A stretch of DNA of 13,506 nt from an uncultured Lachnospiraceae bacterium (GTDB lineage: Bacteria > Bacillota > Clostridia > Lachnospirales > Lachnospiraceae), in the NCBI GenBank assembly GCA_900539175.1, contig UQAW01000090.1, positions 1 through 13,506 on the forward strand, given 5' to 3'. Positions 7,865-12,990 of this stretch are shown here, one piece after another. The translations under genes were made by a program, and so were the position numbers. The notes beneath the pieces are model-generated. The model was given only the letters and a program-made list of their open reading frames with translations. It had not been told where the DNA came from and did not search any database. Positions within the stretch are counted from its first letter, which is position 1. Every line of letters starts with the position of its first letter.

Positions 7865-9305
7865 CAAGCTCCCTCACTTTCTCTATCTGCTGTTTAAGGT
7901 CAGCAATTCGGTGTTCTGTTTCTGCAATAAGCTGTTCTCGCTGTTCAGCTTCTGCGTTAATTCCTGCCATTGCTGATTCTCGGTTTCCAACTGTTCGATT
8001 CTGGTTTTCTGTTGCTCGATCTGTGAGAGCAGTTCTTCTGTATCTGGCAAAAGATTCAGCAGCCCGGATAATTCGCTGTTTAAGTTTTTTAAACTCTGGT
8101 TCTGCTCCTGAAAAAACAGAAGCTGCCTGTCCCGTTCCTGTAATTCCTGTATCATCTCTGCCATAAGATTCTGCTGTTCCTCGATCTGGTTTATCATTGT
8201 CTCCATCATGGGAATGACTTCCCGGCTTTCTTCTAATGTCATCCAATCGCTCCTTCCATTGTGTCAATGCACCGGATACTTTTCCAAAAGAAATCTTTAT
8301 TTTACCCAGCAGTGCATTTTGTCTTTTTATGATCTGGTTTTCCTCCACTTTCCATGAAGCGGAGGATGTCTGTCCGTTTTGAAATTTCTCATCAATTTTT
8401 CTGGCATCCGCACCCTCATGGATCGTTGGTATCTCAAATTTTCCCTGCCTTGCATAAGAACGGTGGTCAATGTGATTTTCCACTTTCAAATGAGCATTAC
8501 ATACATTCGCCCATTCACTCCGCCACAGTTCACAATTTTTCGGATTGTTCCACCCGGTAGCATCGGTTAATACACGTTTCCACTGTTTACGGTTCCTTGC
8601 ACCGACTTTCTGATTGCCATTTTCGTCCAATACCGGGATTCGGATTCCATGACGGTCAGGGTTCTTTTTATCCTGCCACCAGTCCGGGTGGGACTCATCA
8701 ACCACGATATTTCCATCATTATCTCTGACAAAATCCCAGTCTTTGACTTCTTTGTTTCCCCATGAATGGTCTGGATTGAATGGACGCATGGTAACAAGTA
8801 AATGCACATGTGGGTTTCCATCGCCCTTATCGTGAATGCTCCAATCTGCACACATGCCTTTGTCTATAAAGTTTTTCTGAATATAATCCGTTGTATATTC
8901 AATCTGTTCCTGTCGGCTCCATTCTTTCGGAAGTGAAAATTCAAATGACCTGCCGAGTTGTGCATCCGAGGTCTTCTCAATCTTCAAAACTTCATTCCAC
9001 AAACGCTGTTTCTGAAAAGTAAGTTTAAATTTTTCCAGTGCAGCATCTTTGTTATCTGCTCTTTTATATCGGACAGATTTCTGGAACCGTCTGATATTTT
9101 CAGCAGGTACATTCAGCCATTCCTGTGGTGCATTTTCACACATCAACAGGCTGGTATAAACAACTTCTCTTTTGGAAGTGTAATAACTGATTCTGCCTGT
9201 TTCTTCATTTTTCATCACATCGCCATTGAGATAAGCAGATGCCGATATGATGGATTTTCCTTTGCTACGTCCAACAATCTTTACTGTATAATGAAAAATT
9301 GCCAT
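7584..9305 (-). CDS. MobA/MobL family relaxase (MOBQ class)
   Basis: A 573-residue DNA strand transferase that nicks oriT and leads the cut strand to a recipient. The N-terminal domain (1-~285) resembles RSF1010 MobA: MAIFHYTVKIVGRSKGKS start, catalytic Tyr25 in SASAYLNGD, and the metal-binding histidine motif HDKGDGNPHVHLL (His158, His166, His168). Residues ~285-350 are a linker. Residues ~355-573 are Arg/Asp/Glu/Ala-rich and partly coiled-coil, with the repeated block RIADL(K/E)(Q/R)(Q/E)IE at ~466 and ~523. There is no primase or helicase domain. A G-rich ribosome binding site (AGGGGGGG) lies about nine bases before ATG 9305. The C-terminal 219 codons are overlapped by two other genes in a second frame, which explains their biased composition. 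The oriT lies just upstream, so this gene would enter the recipient last. Confidence 0.93.
   Translation of the reverse strand: MAIFHYTVKIVGRSKGKSIISASAYLNGDVMKNEETGRISYYTSKREVVYTSLLMCENAPQEWLNVPAENIRRFQKSVRYKRADNKDAALEKFKLTFQKQRLWNEVLKIEKTSDAQLGRSFEFSLPKEWSRQEQIEYTTDYIQKNFIDKGMCADWSIHDKGDGNPHVHLLVTMRPFNPDHSWGNKEVKDWDFVRDNDGNIVVDESHPDWWQDKKNPDRHGIRIPVLDENGNQKVGARNRKQWKRVLTDATGWNNPKNCELWRSEWANVCNAHLKVENHIDHRSYARQGKFEIPTIHEGADARKIDEKFQNGQTSSASWKVEENQIIKRQNALLGKIKISFGKVSGALTQWKERLDDIRRKPGSHSHDGDNDKPDRGTAESYGRDDTGITGTGQAASVFSGAEPEFKKLKQRIIRAAESFARYRRTALTDRATENQNRTVGNRESAMAGINAEAEQREQLIAETEHRIADLKQQIEKVRELDERMQRLRERRAGGRTFADDRTDAGRTGSERPDNFGTEQAAKRIADLEREIEQRKQSREYRSIADKIKANRGAIDQRDRQKEKSRRRSRGMEI
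7883..8242 (-). CDS. Coiled-coil gene nested inside the relaxase gene
   Basis: This gene encodes 119 residues and lies wholly within the relaxase gene in another frame. The product is almost entirely a predicted coiled coil, rich in Glu, Gln, Leu and Asn (for example IEQQKTRIEQLETENQQWQE), with no membrane segment. Evidence that it is real: the sequence AAGGAG lies seven bases before its ATG; heptad-like leucines run throughout; it ends 18 bases before the start of the next gene, itself preceded by a good binding site. It ends in TAG with an in-frame TGA two codons later, so it is not simply a read-through extension of that gene. It resembles the coiled-coil start of the downstream membrane protein (both contain QEL..(K/R)D...L and LN.(E/L)LNSEN-type stretches). 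A relaxosome accessory partner is the likely role. The family is not one I recognise. Confidence 0.68.
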   Translation of the reverse strand: MTLEESREVIPMMETMINQIEEQQNLMAEMIQELQERDRQLLFFQEQNQSLKNLNSELSGLLNLLPDTEELLSQIEQQKTRIEQLETENQQWQELTQKLNSENSLLQKQNTELLTLNSR

Positions 9306-9392
9306 GATCCGTTTCCCCCCCTTTCTGCCGTATCCAGCTTTGATTTCCGGCAGGTAACGTTTTCCTAAAAGAAAATGGTATCTGCCGGAACG

Positions 9393-9492
9393 CCCTCTGC
9401 ATAAGAGTGCCTGTGCATAACAGCCTGCATGGAATGCGCCCCTCTGGCGAAGAGTGCCTCCTGCGGCATAAGCAGGTCTGCATGAAATGCCC
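9393..9492. repeat. Two imperfect tandem copies of a ~50-bp unit beside oriT
   Basis: Copy A (9393-9440) and copy B (9440-9492) share the order CTCTGC/GG...AAGAGTGCCT, then GCATAA, then CTGCATG(G/A)AATGC. Each copy opens with a small hairpin-forming CTCT...AGAG. The repeat lies between the relaxase start and the nic region, where relaxosome accessory proteins usually bind. No credible gene occupies 9306-9633; the stretch holds this repeat and the oriT. Confidence 0.55.
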
Positions 9493-9531
9493 GCCGACGG
9501 AACGAGCCCGGCAAGCGTAAGCGCAGACCGG

Positions 9532-9608
9532 TTGCCACTTGTGGCAAACTTATAAGGACGACCTCTGGTTGTCCATAAGTGCGCCCTTCATAAAAAAACA
9601 ATGAAGGG
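9532..9608 (+). other. oriT: Origin of transfer (oriT) with IncQ-like nic site
   Basis: TAAGTGCGCCCTT (9576-9588) contains the nic core TAAGTGCG/CCCT shared by RSF1010 (IncQ) and several Gram-positive plasmids with MOBQ relaxases. By analogy the cut falls between 9583 and 9584 on the plus strand. Immediately 5' is an imperfect inverted repeat (9549-9563 with 9567-9579, 3-base loop), the usual relaxase recognition arm. A perfect 7-bp hairpin TTGCCAC-TT-GTGGCAA lies at 9532-9547. Just 3' of nic, CCCTTCAT (9584-9591) pairs with ATGAAGGG (9601-9608). The location directly upstream of a MOBQ relaxase gene supports the call. Confidence 0.85.
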
Positions 9609-9633
9609 AATGGAAAACCCACTCCCTCCGGCA

Positions 9634-9948
9634 TTACACTTCCTCCGTATTTGCAACTGGCTCTTTCTGCATTGCCTTTGAGAAAAACTTTCCGTTTGCT
9701 TCCTGCCTTTTTAAGAAGCCAATCAGCTTCGGGATATCTTCTTCCTCAATCGCAGAACCCAGCACCGATTCCACCGCACCGCCAATCTGGCAGAGCCTGT
9801 GTGTCCGCTTTTTGGTTTCCACATCTTTCTGACGTTTCTTCAGTTCCCGTTTCTGTGCTGCATACTGTTTTGCTTTCTCAAGGCTTTCCTGTTCTTTCTT
9901 TTCCAACTGGAGCATACGCTCCTCATAACTCTTTGTTGATCTTGCCAT
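9634..9948 (-). CDS. DUF3847-like small mobilization-region protein
   Basis: A 104-residue, highly charged protein. Residues ~5-50 are a helical coiled-coil-like region (EERMLQLEKKEQESLEKAKQ then YAAQKRELKKRQKDVETKKR). A compact domain follows (CQIGGAVESVLGSAIEEEDIPKLIGFLKRQE). This matches DUF3847, a family seen beside MobA/MobL relaxases and oriT in clostridial mobile elements. The architecture recalls small relaxosome accessory proteins such as MobC, so DNA binding at oriT is a reasonable inference. ATG 9948 is preferred over ATG 9957 because AGGA lies eleven bases from the former and only two from the latter. It is the first gene of the leftward mob cluster, separated from the relaxase gene by the oriT. 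Confidence 0.82.
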   Translation of the reverse strand: MARSTKSYEERMLQLEKKEQESLEKAKQYAAQKRELKKRQKDVETKKRTHRLCQIGGAVESVLGSAIEEEDIPKLIGFLKRQEANGKFFSKAMQKEPVANTEEV

Positions 9949-9993
9949 AAATATCATCGTCCTTTCATTTTTCTTCCAAACATAAGTTTCCTG

Positions 9994-10023
9994 TTGTCTG
10001 TCAGACGAAGTACATGGTATAAT
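9994..10023 (+). promoter_or_regulatory. Rightward promoter of a short untranslated unit
   Basis: TTGTCT (9994-9999), an 18-base spacer and a perfect TATAAT (10018-10023). It points away from the mob cluster toward a strong terminator at 10071-10096. Its predicted start near 10030 nearly coincides with that of the leftward mob promoter, so the two probably exclude each other. Confidence 0.5.
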
Positions 10024-10026
10024 CTG

Positions 10027-10046
10027 CTTGCGTGTAGGTATATCAT
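10027..10046 (-). promoter_or_regulatory. Extended -10 promoter of the mob cluster, twin of the integrase promoter
   Basis: On the minus strand this reads ATGATATACCTACACGCAAG. It includes TGATATACC, an extended -10 of the TGnTATAnT type, and differs at one of 20 positions from the sequence before the integrase gene (11146-11165). No good -35 is present, which often means an activator is required. The DUF3847 start codon lies 80 bases downstream. Confidence 0.55.
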
Positions 10047-10096
10047 GGCTCCGGTCTGATAGAACCTTTTGCGGTTTCTTCGGGAACCGCTTTTTT
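10030..10096 (+). ncRNA. Candidate ~67-nt small RNA
   Basis: A TTGTCT-N18-TATAAT promoter predicts a start near 10030, and a strong intrinsic terminator ends the unit at about 10096. No peptide longer than four codons starts from ATG inside it. It crosses the leftward mob promoter and would be antisense to any transcript reading from the excisionase-like gene into the mob cluster. No known RNA family was recognised; expression is inferred only. Confidence 0.45.
10071..10096 (+). terminator. Rho-independent terminator with UUCG tetraloop
   Basis: GCGGTTTC and GGAACCGC form an 8-bp stem (one G-U pair) around TTCG, followed by six T residues. It faces right and its T-run overlaps the stop codon of the leftward excisionase-like gene. 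It therefore serves a plus-strand transcript, not that gene. Confidence 0.85.
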
Positions 10097-10325
10097 AAGT
10101 TGAACCGTTTCTTGTGACTGCTTTCACATTTCCCTTATCCCTCAAGTCCCTGCCCTCGTTGGCTTCCATAAAGAGTTCCAGCATATCTGTTTTGATCAGG
10201 ACTTTTCTTCCAACCTTCAATACCGGAAGTTTCTTCCACTCTACCAACTTTCGCAGGGTGTTCCTGCCAATTCCGGTATAATCAGCAGCTTCCTCAATAG
10301 ATAAGGCGATCTTTCTTTGCGTCAT
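10095..10325 (-). CDS. Excisionase-like helix-turn-helix DNA-binding protein
   Basis: A 76-residue protein of the excisionase/HTH_17 type. Residues ~7-52 form the MerR-like winged fold: ALSIEEAADYTGIGRNTLRK then LVEWKKLPVLKVGRKVLIKT, with the usual GR.V.I wing. In elements of this sort such proteins bend DNA at the attachment arms and direct the integrase to excise. The ATG has a perfect AAGGAGG seven bases upstream. Unlike Tn916, where xis precedes int on the same strand, this gene diverges from the XRE regulator and reads toward the mob genes. It is driven by a consensus promoter carrying likely repressor sites. A purely regulatory role is the alternative. Confidence 0.8.
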   Translation of the reverse strand: MTQRKIALSIEEAADYTGIGRNTLRKLVEWKKLPVLKVGRKVLIKTDMLELFMEANEGRDLRDKGNVKAVTRNGST

Positions 10326-10342
10326 ATGACCACCTCCTTGTC

Positions 10343-10359
10343 AATTGCATTATGCAATT
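10343..10359. promoter_or_regulatory. Operator palindrome O1
   Basis: AATTGCATTATGCAATT is a perfect 17-bp palindrome centred on 10351. It sits just downstream of the predicted transcription start and upstream of the ribosome binding site of the excisionase-like gene. Binding by the adjacent XRE regulator is inferred. Confidence 0.65.
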
Positions 10360-10373
10360 TTATTTGTGCTGTC

Positions 10374-10402
10374 AGTATAGCGTGTTTGCATCTTGCTGTC
10401 AA
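10374..10402 (-). promoter_or_regulatory. Consensus promoter of the excisionase-like gene
   Basis: On the minus strand TTGACA (10397-10402), a 17-base spacer and TATACT (10374-10379): nearly ideal sigma-A promoter. Such strength implies repression most of the time. A degenerate copy of the operator (10399-10415, sharing GCATTATG and the AATT flank with O1) overlaps the -35. Confidence 0.8.
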
Positions 10403-10431
10403 GCATTATGAAATTGTATTTTTTTCTTTGA

Positions 10432-10446
10432 ATTGCATATTGCAAT
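10432..10446. promoter_or_regulatory. Operator palindrome O2
   Basis: ATTGCATATTGCAAT is a perfect palindrome of 15 bp overlapping the -35 of the XRE regulator promoter, sharing the ATTGCA half-site with O1. The placement fits negative autoregulation. Confidence 0.65.
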
Positions 10447-10468
10447 ATATGTTGTTACGTGGTATAGT
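10440..10468 (+). promoter_or_regulatory. Promoter of the XRE regulator gene
   Basis: TTGCAA (10440-10445), a 17-base spacer and TATAGT (10463-10468). It is divergent from the excisionase-like gene's promoter, with the two -35 elements 37 bases apart. Confidence 0.7.
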
Positions 10469-10499
10469 AATGACATACCGAAAAAGGAGGCACATCAGC

Positions 10500-11129
10500 A
10501 TGAAAGATAAAGAACTACGCAAGCTGATCGGCAGCAGGGCAAAACAGCGCCGTCTGGAATTAAATCTGACACAGCCTTATGTCGCAGAGAAGATGGGAGT
10601 TACCGCTTCCACAATCCTGCGTTATGAGAATGGTTCGATTGACAATACCAAAAAGATGGTACTGGAAGGTCTCTCGGAAGCACTTCATGTATCAATCGAA
10701 TGGCTCAAAGGGGAAACCGATGAATACGAAACTGATATTACGGATAAGAAAGAATTGCAGATTCGTGATGCGATGGGCGACATTCTCAAACAGTTACCTC
10801 TTGACCTCAATAAAACAGAAGACGCTTTTTCTAAAGACTTACTGCTGTTACTGTTAAAGCAATATGAATTGTTTCTGGATTCGTTTCAGTTCGCCTGCAA
10901 AAATTACAAGGGCAATACAAAAGAAGCGGACATTGCCAAAACACTGGGGTTTGAATCGAATGATGAATATAACGAGATTATGTTTCTCAGGGAGATTACC
11001 CATACTGTCAACGCATTGAATGACATGGCAGATATTGTAAGACTCTATTCCAAGAAACCGGAAACAGCAGAACAAAGACTTGCAAATCTTTTATCCGAAG
11101 TTATGTATGAGGATTCTGAAACGGTATAG
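10500..11129 (+). CDS. XRE family regulator, probable element repressor
   Basis: A 209-residue protein with a Cro/CI-type HTH at residues ~5-65 (LIGSRAKQRRLELNLTQPYV then AEKMGVTASTILRYENG) and a helical C-terminal region (~75-205) with no recognised protease or enzyme domain. The start at 10500 is set by AAGGAGG nine bases upstream; an open frame continues further upstream but runs through the promoter and operators. It diverges from the excisionase-like gene and precedes the integrase gene. Palindromes at 10343 and 10432 overlie both promoters, so it probably represses excision and transfer functions and itself. No LexA-like self-cleavage site is visible, so induction must work by another route. 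Confidence 0.85.
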   Translation: MKDKELRKLIGSRAKQRRLELNLTQPYVAEKMGVTASTILRYENGSIDNTKKMVLEGLSEALHVSIEWLKGETDEYETDITDKKELQIRDAMGDILKQLPLDLNKTEDAFSKDLLLLLLKQYELFLDSFQFACKNYKGNTKEADIAKTLGFESNDEYNEIMFLREITHTVNALNDMADIVRLYSKKPETAEQRLANLLSEVMYEDSETV

Positions 11130-11145
11130 TAAGATAATCGGAGTT

Positions 11146-11165
11146 ATGATATACTTACACGCAAG
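11146..11165 (+). promoter_or_regulatory. Extended -10 promoter of the integrase gene
   Basis: ATGATATACTTACACGCAAG contains TGATATACT, an extended -10, and lies 50 bases before the integrase start codon. It matches the mob promoter motif at 10027-10046 (opposite strand) at 19 of 20 positions, and the CGGAG upstream of it is also conserved. No consensus -35 is seen. Confidence 0.55.
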
Positions 11166-11215
11166 AAGCATTTCAGCAGTTCCGATTGTCTGATATCGAA
11201 AGGAGACATACGATT

Positions 11216-12511
11216 ATGGCAAAAGGATCTGTTAGAAAGAAAGGAAAGAAATGGTACTACCGCTTCTATGTAGAGGACGCAAGCGGCAAAATGGTTCAGA
11301 AAGAATACGCCGGAACTGAAAGCAAAAATGAAACGGAAAAACTTCTCCGCAAAGCACTGGAAGATTACGAAGATAAGAAATTTGTTGCAAAGGCAGATAA
11401 TCTTACCGTAGGTGAGCTTCTGGACATGTGGTCAGAAGAAGAACTGAAAACCGGGACACTCAGCAACGGCACAGTGGAAAATTATCTTGGTGCAATCCGC
11501 TGTATCAAAAAACACCCGATTGCAGACCGCAAGCTGAAAACAGTTACCGCCGAACATTTACAGGCGTTTCTCGACCTGCTTACATTCGGTGGCGAGTTTC
11601 CAGACGGGAAAGTGAGAAAAGGATACAGCAAAGATTATATCCATTCTTTTTCCGCAGTGTTACAGCAGTCATTCCGTTTTGCAGTATTTCCAAAACAGTT
11701 CATCAGTTTCAATCCGATGCAGTATATTAAGTTGAAAAGGCAGGCTGAGGAAGTTGACCTCTTTTCCGATGATGAAATCGAGGAAGGCACACAGCCGATT
11801 TCACATGAAGATTATGAACGGCTCATCAAGTATCTGGAAAAGAAAAATCCACCTGCGATTCTGCCGATTCAGATCGCATATTATGCAGGACTTCGTATCG
11901 GGGAAACCTGTGGTCTTACATGGCAGGACATCAACCTTGAAGAACAATGCCTGACCATAAAACGCAGTATCCGTTATGACGGTGCAAAGCATAAAAATGT
12001 AATTGGCACAACCAAGCGAAAGAAAGTAAGAATTGTTGATTTTGGAGATATGCTGACTGAAATATTGAAAGCAGCCAGACGGGAACAACTGAAAAGCCGG
12101 ATGCAGTACGGGGAACTTTACCACCGCAACTACTACAAAGAAGTGCATGTGAAAAACAGGGTGTATTATGAATACCATCACCTTGACGGAACACAGGAAG
12201 TCCCGGCAGATTATAAAGAAATATCCTTTGTCTGTCTCAGACCGGATGGCAGTCTGGAACTGCCGAGTACACTCGGCATTGTTTGCAGGTCAGTATCAAA
12301 AAAGCTGGAAGGATTTGAAGATTTTCACTTTCACCAGTTACGACACACCTACACCAGCAACCTGCTCTCGAATGGGGCGGCTCCGAAAGATGTACAGGAA
12401 CTGTTAGGACATTCCGATGTCAGTACCACAATGAATATCTACGCTCACTCAACAAGAAAAGCAAAGCGGGATTCCGCAAGACTTCTTGATAAAGTAGCGA
12501 GCAATGCCTAA
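11216..12511 (+). CDS. int: Tyrosine-type site-specific integrase
   Basis: A 431-residue recombinase that cuts and joins the element ends with a bacterial target site. Residues 1-~60 form an arm-binding domain (MAKGSVRKKGKKWYYRFYVE), ~63-175 the core-binding SAM-like domain, and ~195-425 the catalytic domain. Catalytic residues are visible: Arg227 (AGLRIGE), the lysine-rich beta hairpin ~266-270, His373 and Arg376 (HFHQLRHTY), His399 (LLGHSD) and Tyr409 (MNIYAHS). The set is complete, so the enzyme should be active. The start at 11216 follows AAAGGAG by about ten bases; the longer reading from 11186 places that site inside the gene. It ends seven bases before the right-end arm repeats, as in Tn916-like elements. 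Confidence 0.95.
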   Translation: MAKGSVRKKGKKWYYRFYVEDASGKMVQKEYAGTESKNETEKLLRKALEDYEDKKFVAKADNLTVGELLDMWSEEELKTGTLSNGTVENYLGAIRCIKKHPIADRKLKTVTAEHLQAFLDLLTFGGEFPDGKVRKGYSKDYIHSFSAVLQQSFRFAVFPKQFISFNPMQYIKLKRQAEEVDLFSDDEIEEGTQPISHEDYERLIKYLEKKNPPAILPIQIAYYAGLRIGETCGLTWQDINLEEQCLTIKRSIRYDGAKHKNVIGTTKRKKVRIVDFGDMLTEILKAARREQLKSRMQYGELYHRNYYKEVHVKNRVYYEYHHLDGTQEVPADYKEISFVCLRPDGSLELPSTLGIVCRSVSKKLEGFEDFHFHQLRHTYTSNLLSNGAAPKDVQELLGHSDVSTTMNIYAHSTRKAKRDSARLLDKVASNA

Positions 12512-12518
12512 ATAAAAT

Positions 12519-12537
12519 TTCCCTTATTTCCCTTGCG
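12519..12537. repeat. Integrase arm-type repeat, right end, copy 1
   Basis: TTTCCCTTATTTCCCTTGC-type block directly after the integrase stop, matching 1618-1638 with a 2-base difference in spacing. Confidence 0.55.
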
Positions 12538-12548
12538 GATTCCTCACA

Positions 12549-12568
12549 AGGGCAAAAACAAGGGAAAA
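12549..12568. repeat. Integrase arm-type repeat, right end, copy 2
   Basis: AAGGGCAAAAACAAGGGAAA, 18 of 20 positions identical to 1674-1693 and in the same orientation. It lies about 70 bases inside the proposed right core. Confidence 0.55.
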
Positions 12569-12638
12569 TACATATCATTTCACTATCTAAGGGGCTGGAA
12601 AGCCCGTAAAATAAGGAAAGTTCAGGAAATCTCTCCAC

Positions 12639-12649
12639 AAATTTCGATT
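12639..12649. repeat. Right attachment core candidate (attR)
   Basis: AAATTTCGATT, identical to 1510-1520. No terminator separates it from the end of the small gene on its right, which fits a site inside an operon. Confidence 0.5.
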
Positions 12650-12686
12650 TATCAAATTCTTTAAATTGCCTTTTTATCCATCCTCT

Positions 12687-12959
12687 CTACAAACCATTCC
12701 TGTAGATTTCATTGATCACTTCCTGTGCATGTTCCATTTCTTTTTTCTGAATGATTGCATCCCTGTCACTTAGGATAGCAAGCATCTCATCCACGATATC
12801 TTCAATTTGCGGATTGCTCATCCGGTACAGATACCCCAGCATTCTGGTAGCCGTATAATCTGTGTTCATATTTTTATAAGCAATTTCCGCACAGAACTCT
12901 TTTGGATATCCTCTGCTGAGTAAAACCTTATATAATTCATCTGTTCGTTCCGATGCCAT
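12687..12959 (-). CDS. Small conserved-looking protein downstream of def
   Basis: A 90-residue, mainly helical, acidic protein (MASERTDELYKVLLSRGYPK...). Notable stretches are EFCAEIAYKNMNTDYTATRM, which has a UBA-like or ARC-like helical look, and the C-terminal EMEHAQEVINEIYRNGL. I do not recognise a family. There is no signal peptide or membrane helix. The start at 12959 is set by GGAGG about eight bases upstream. It starts 31 bases after the def stop codon on the same strand, so the two are probably co-transcribed. Before insertion of the element the acetyltransferase gene would have followed about 63 bases downstream. Confidence 0.75.
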   Translation of the reverse strand: MASERTDELYKVLLSRGYPKEFCAEIAYKNMNTDYTATRMLGYLYRMSNPQIEDIVDEMLAILSDRDAIIQKKEMEHAQEVINEIYRNGL

Positions 12960-12990
12960 AAGCACTCCCTCCTGTAATTTCATATATCTC

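Larger units (their letters stand above)
1510..12649. mobile_element. Integrative mobilizable element, about 11.1 kb
   Basis: The span is bounded by an 11-bp direct repeat, AAATTTCGATT. Just inside each end lie matching CCCTTG/CAAGGGC arm-type repeats. Contents: DUF6061 protein, sortase-anchored surface protein, double-HTH regulator, DUF6040-like membrane protein, nested coiled-coil gene, MobA/MobL relaxase, oriT, DUF3847 protein, excisionase-like protein, XRE regulator and tyrosine integrase. Relaxase plus oriT plus integrase without any conjugation channel genes defines a mobilizable rather than self-transmissible element. The exact ends are inferred from the short repeat and from restoring a def-small gene-GNAT cluster on removal. 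Alternative short matches exist (see rejected items), so either boundary could move by up to ~100 bases. Confidence 0.7.

Noticed and set aside
7864..7885. Read-through fusion of the nested gene with the membrane protein gene (same frame)
   Set aside because: The nested gene ends in TAG, and a second in-frame stop, TGA, follows two codons later; the downstream gene has its own strong ribosome binding site. Two separate proteins are far more likely.
7669..8166. 165-codon open frame on the plus strand opposite the relaxase C-terminus
   Set aside because: Ser/Arg/Leu-rich composition typical of an antisense shadow of a biased coding region; no ribosome binding site was seen and there is no gene context on that strand.
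9365..9634. 89-codon open frame on the minus strand across the oriT region
   Set aside because: It is a reading of oriT and its repeats: the composition follows the hairpins, no domain is recognisable, and the non-coding function explains the sequence better.
6896..9957. Possible conjugation (type IV secretion) genes in the mob cluster
   Set aside because: No VirB4- or VirD4-like ATPase motifs or transglycosylase are present; the four-TM protein is too small and lacks a Walker motif, so the element is mobilizable only.
10317..10499. N-terminal extension of the XRE regulator
   Set aside because: The upstream in-frame codons run through both promoters and operators, and the strong ribosome binding site is placed for ATG 10500.
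11133..11190. Inverted repeat GATAATCGGA/TCCGATTGTC around the integrase promoter as a leader RNA structure
   Set aside because: The first arm lies upstream of the predicted transcription start near 11162, so it would not be in the integrase transcript; it may only be a DNA site.
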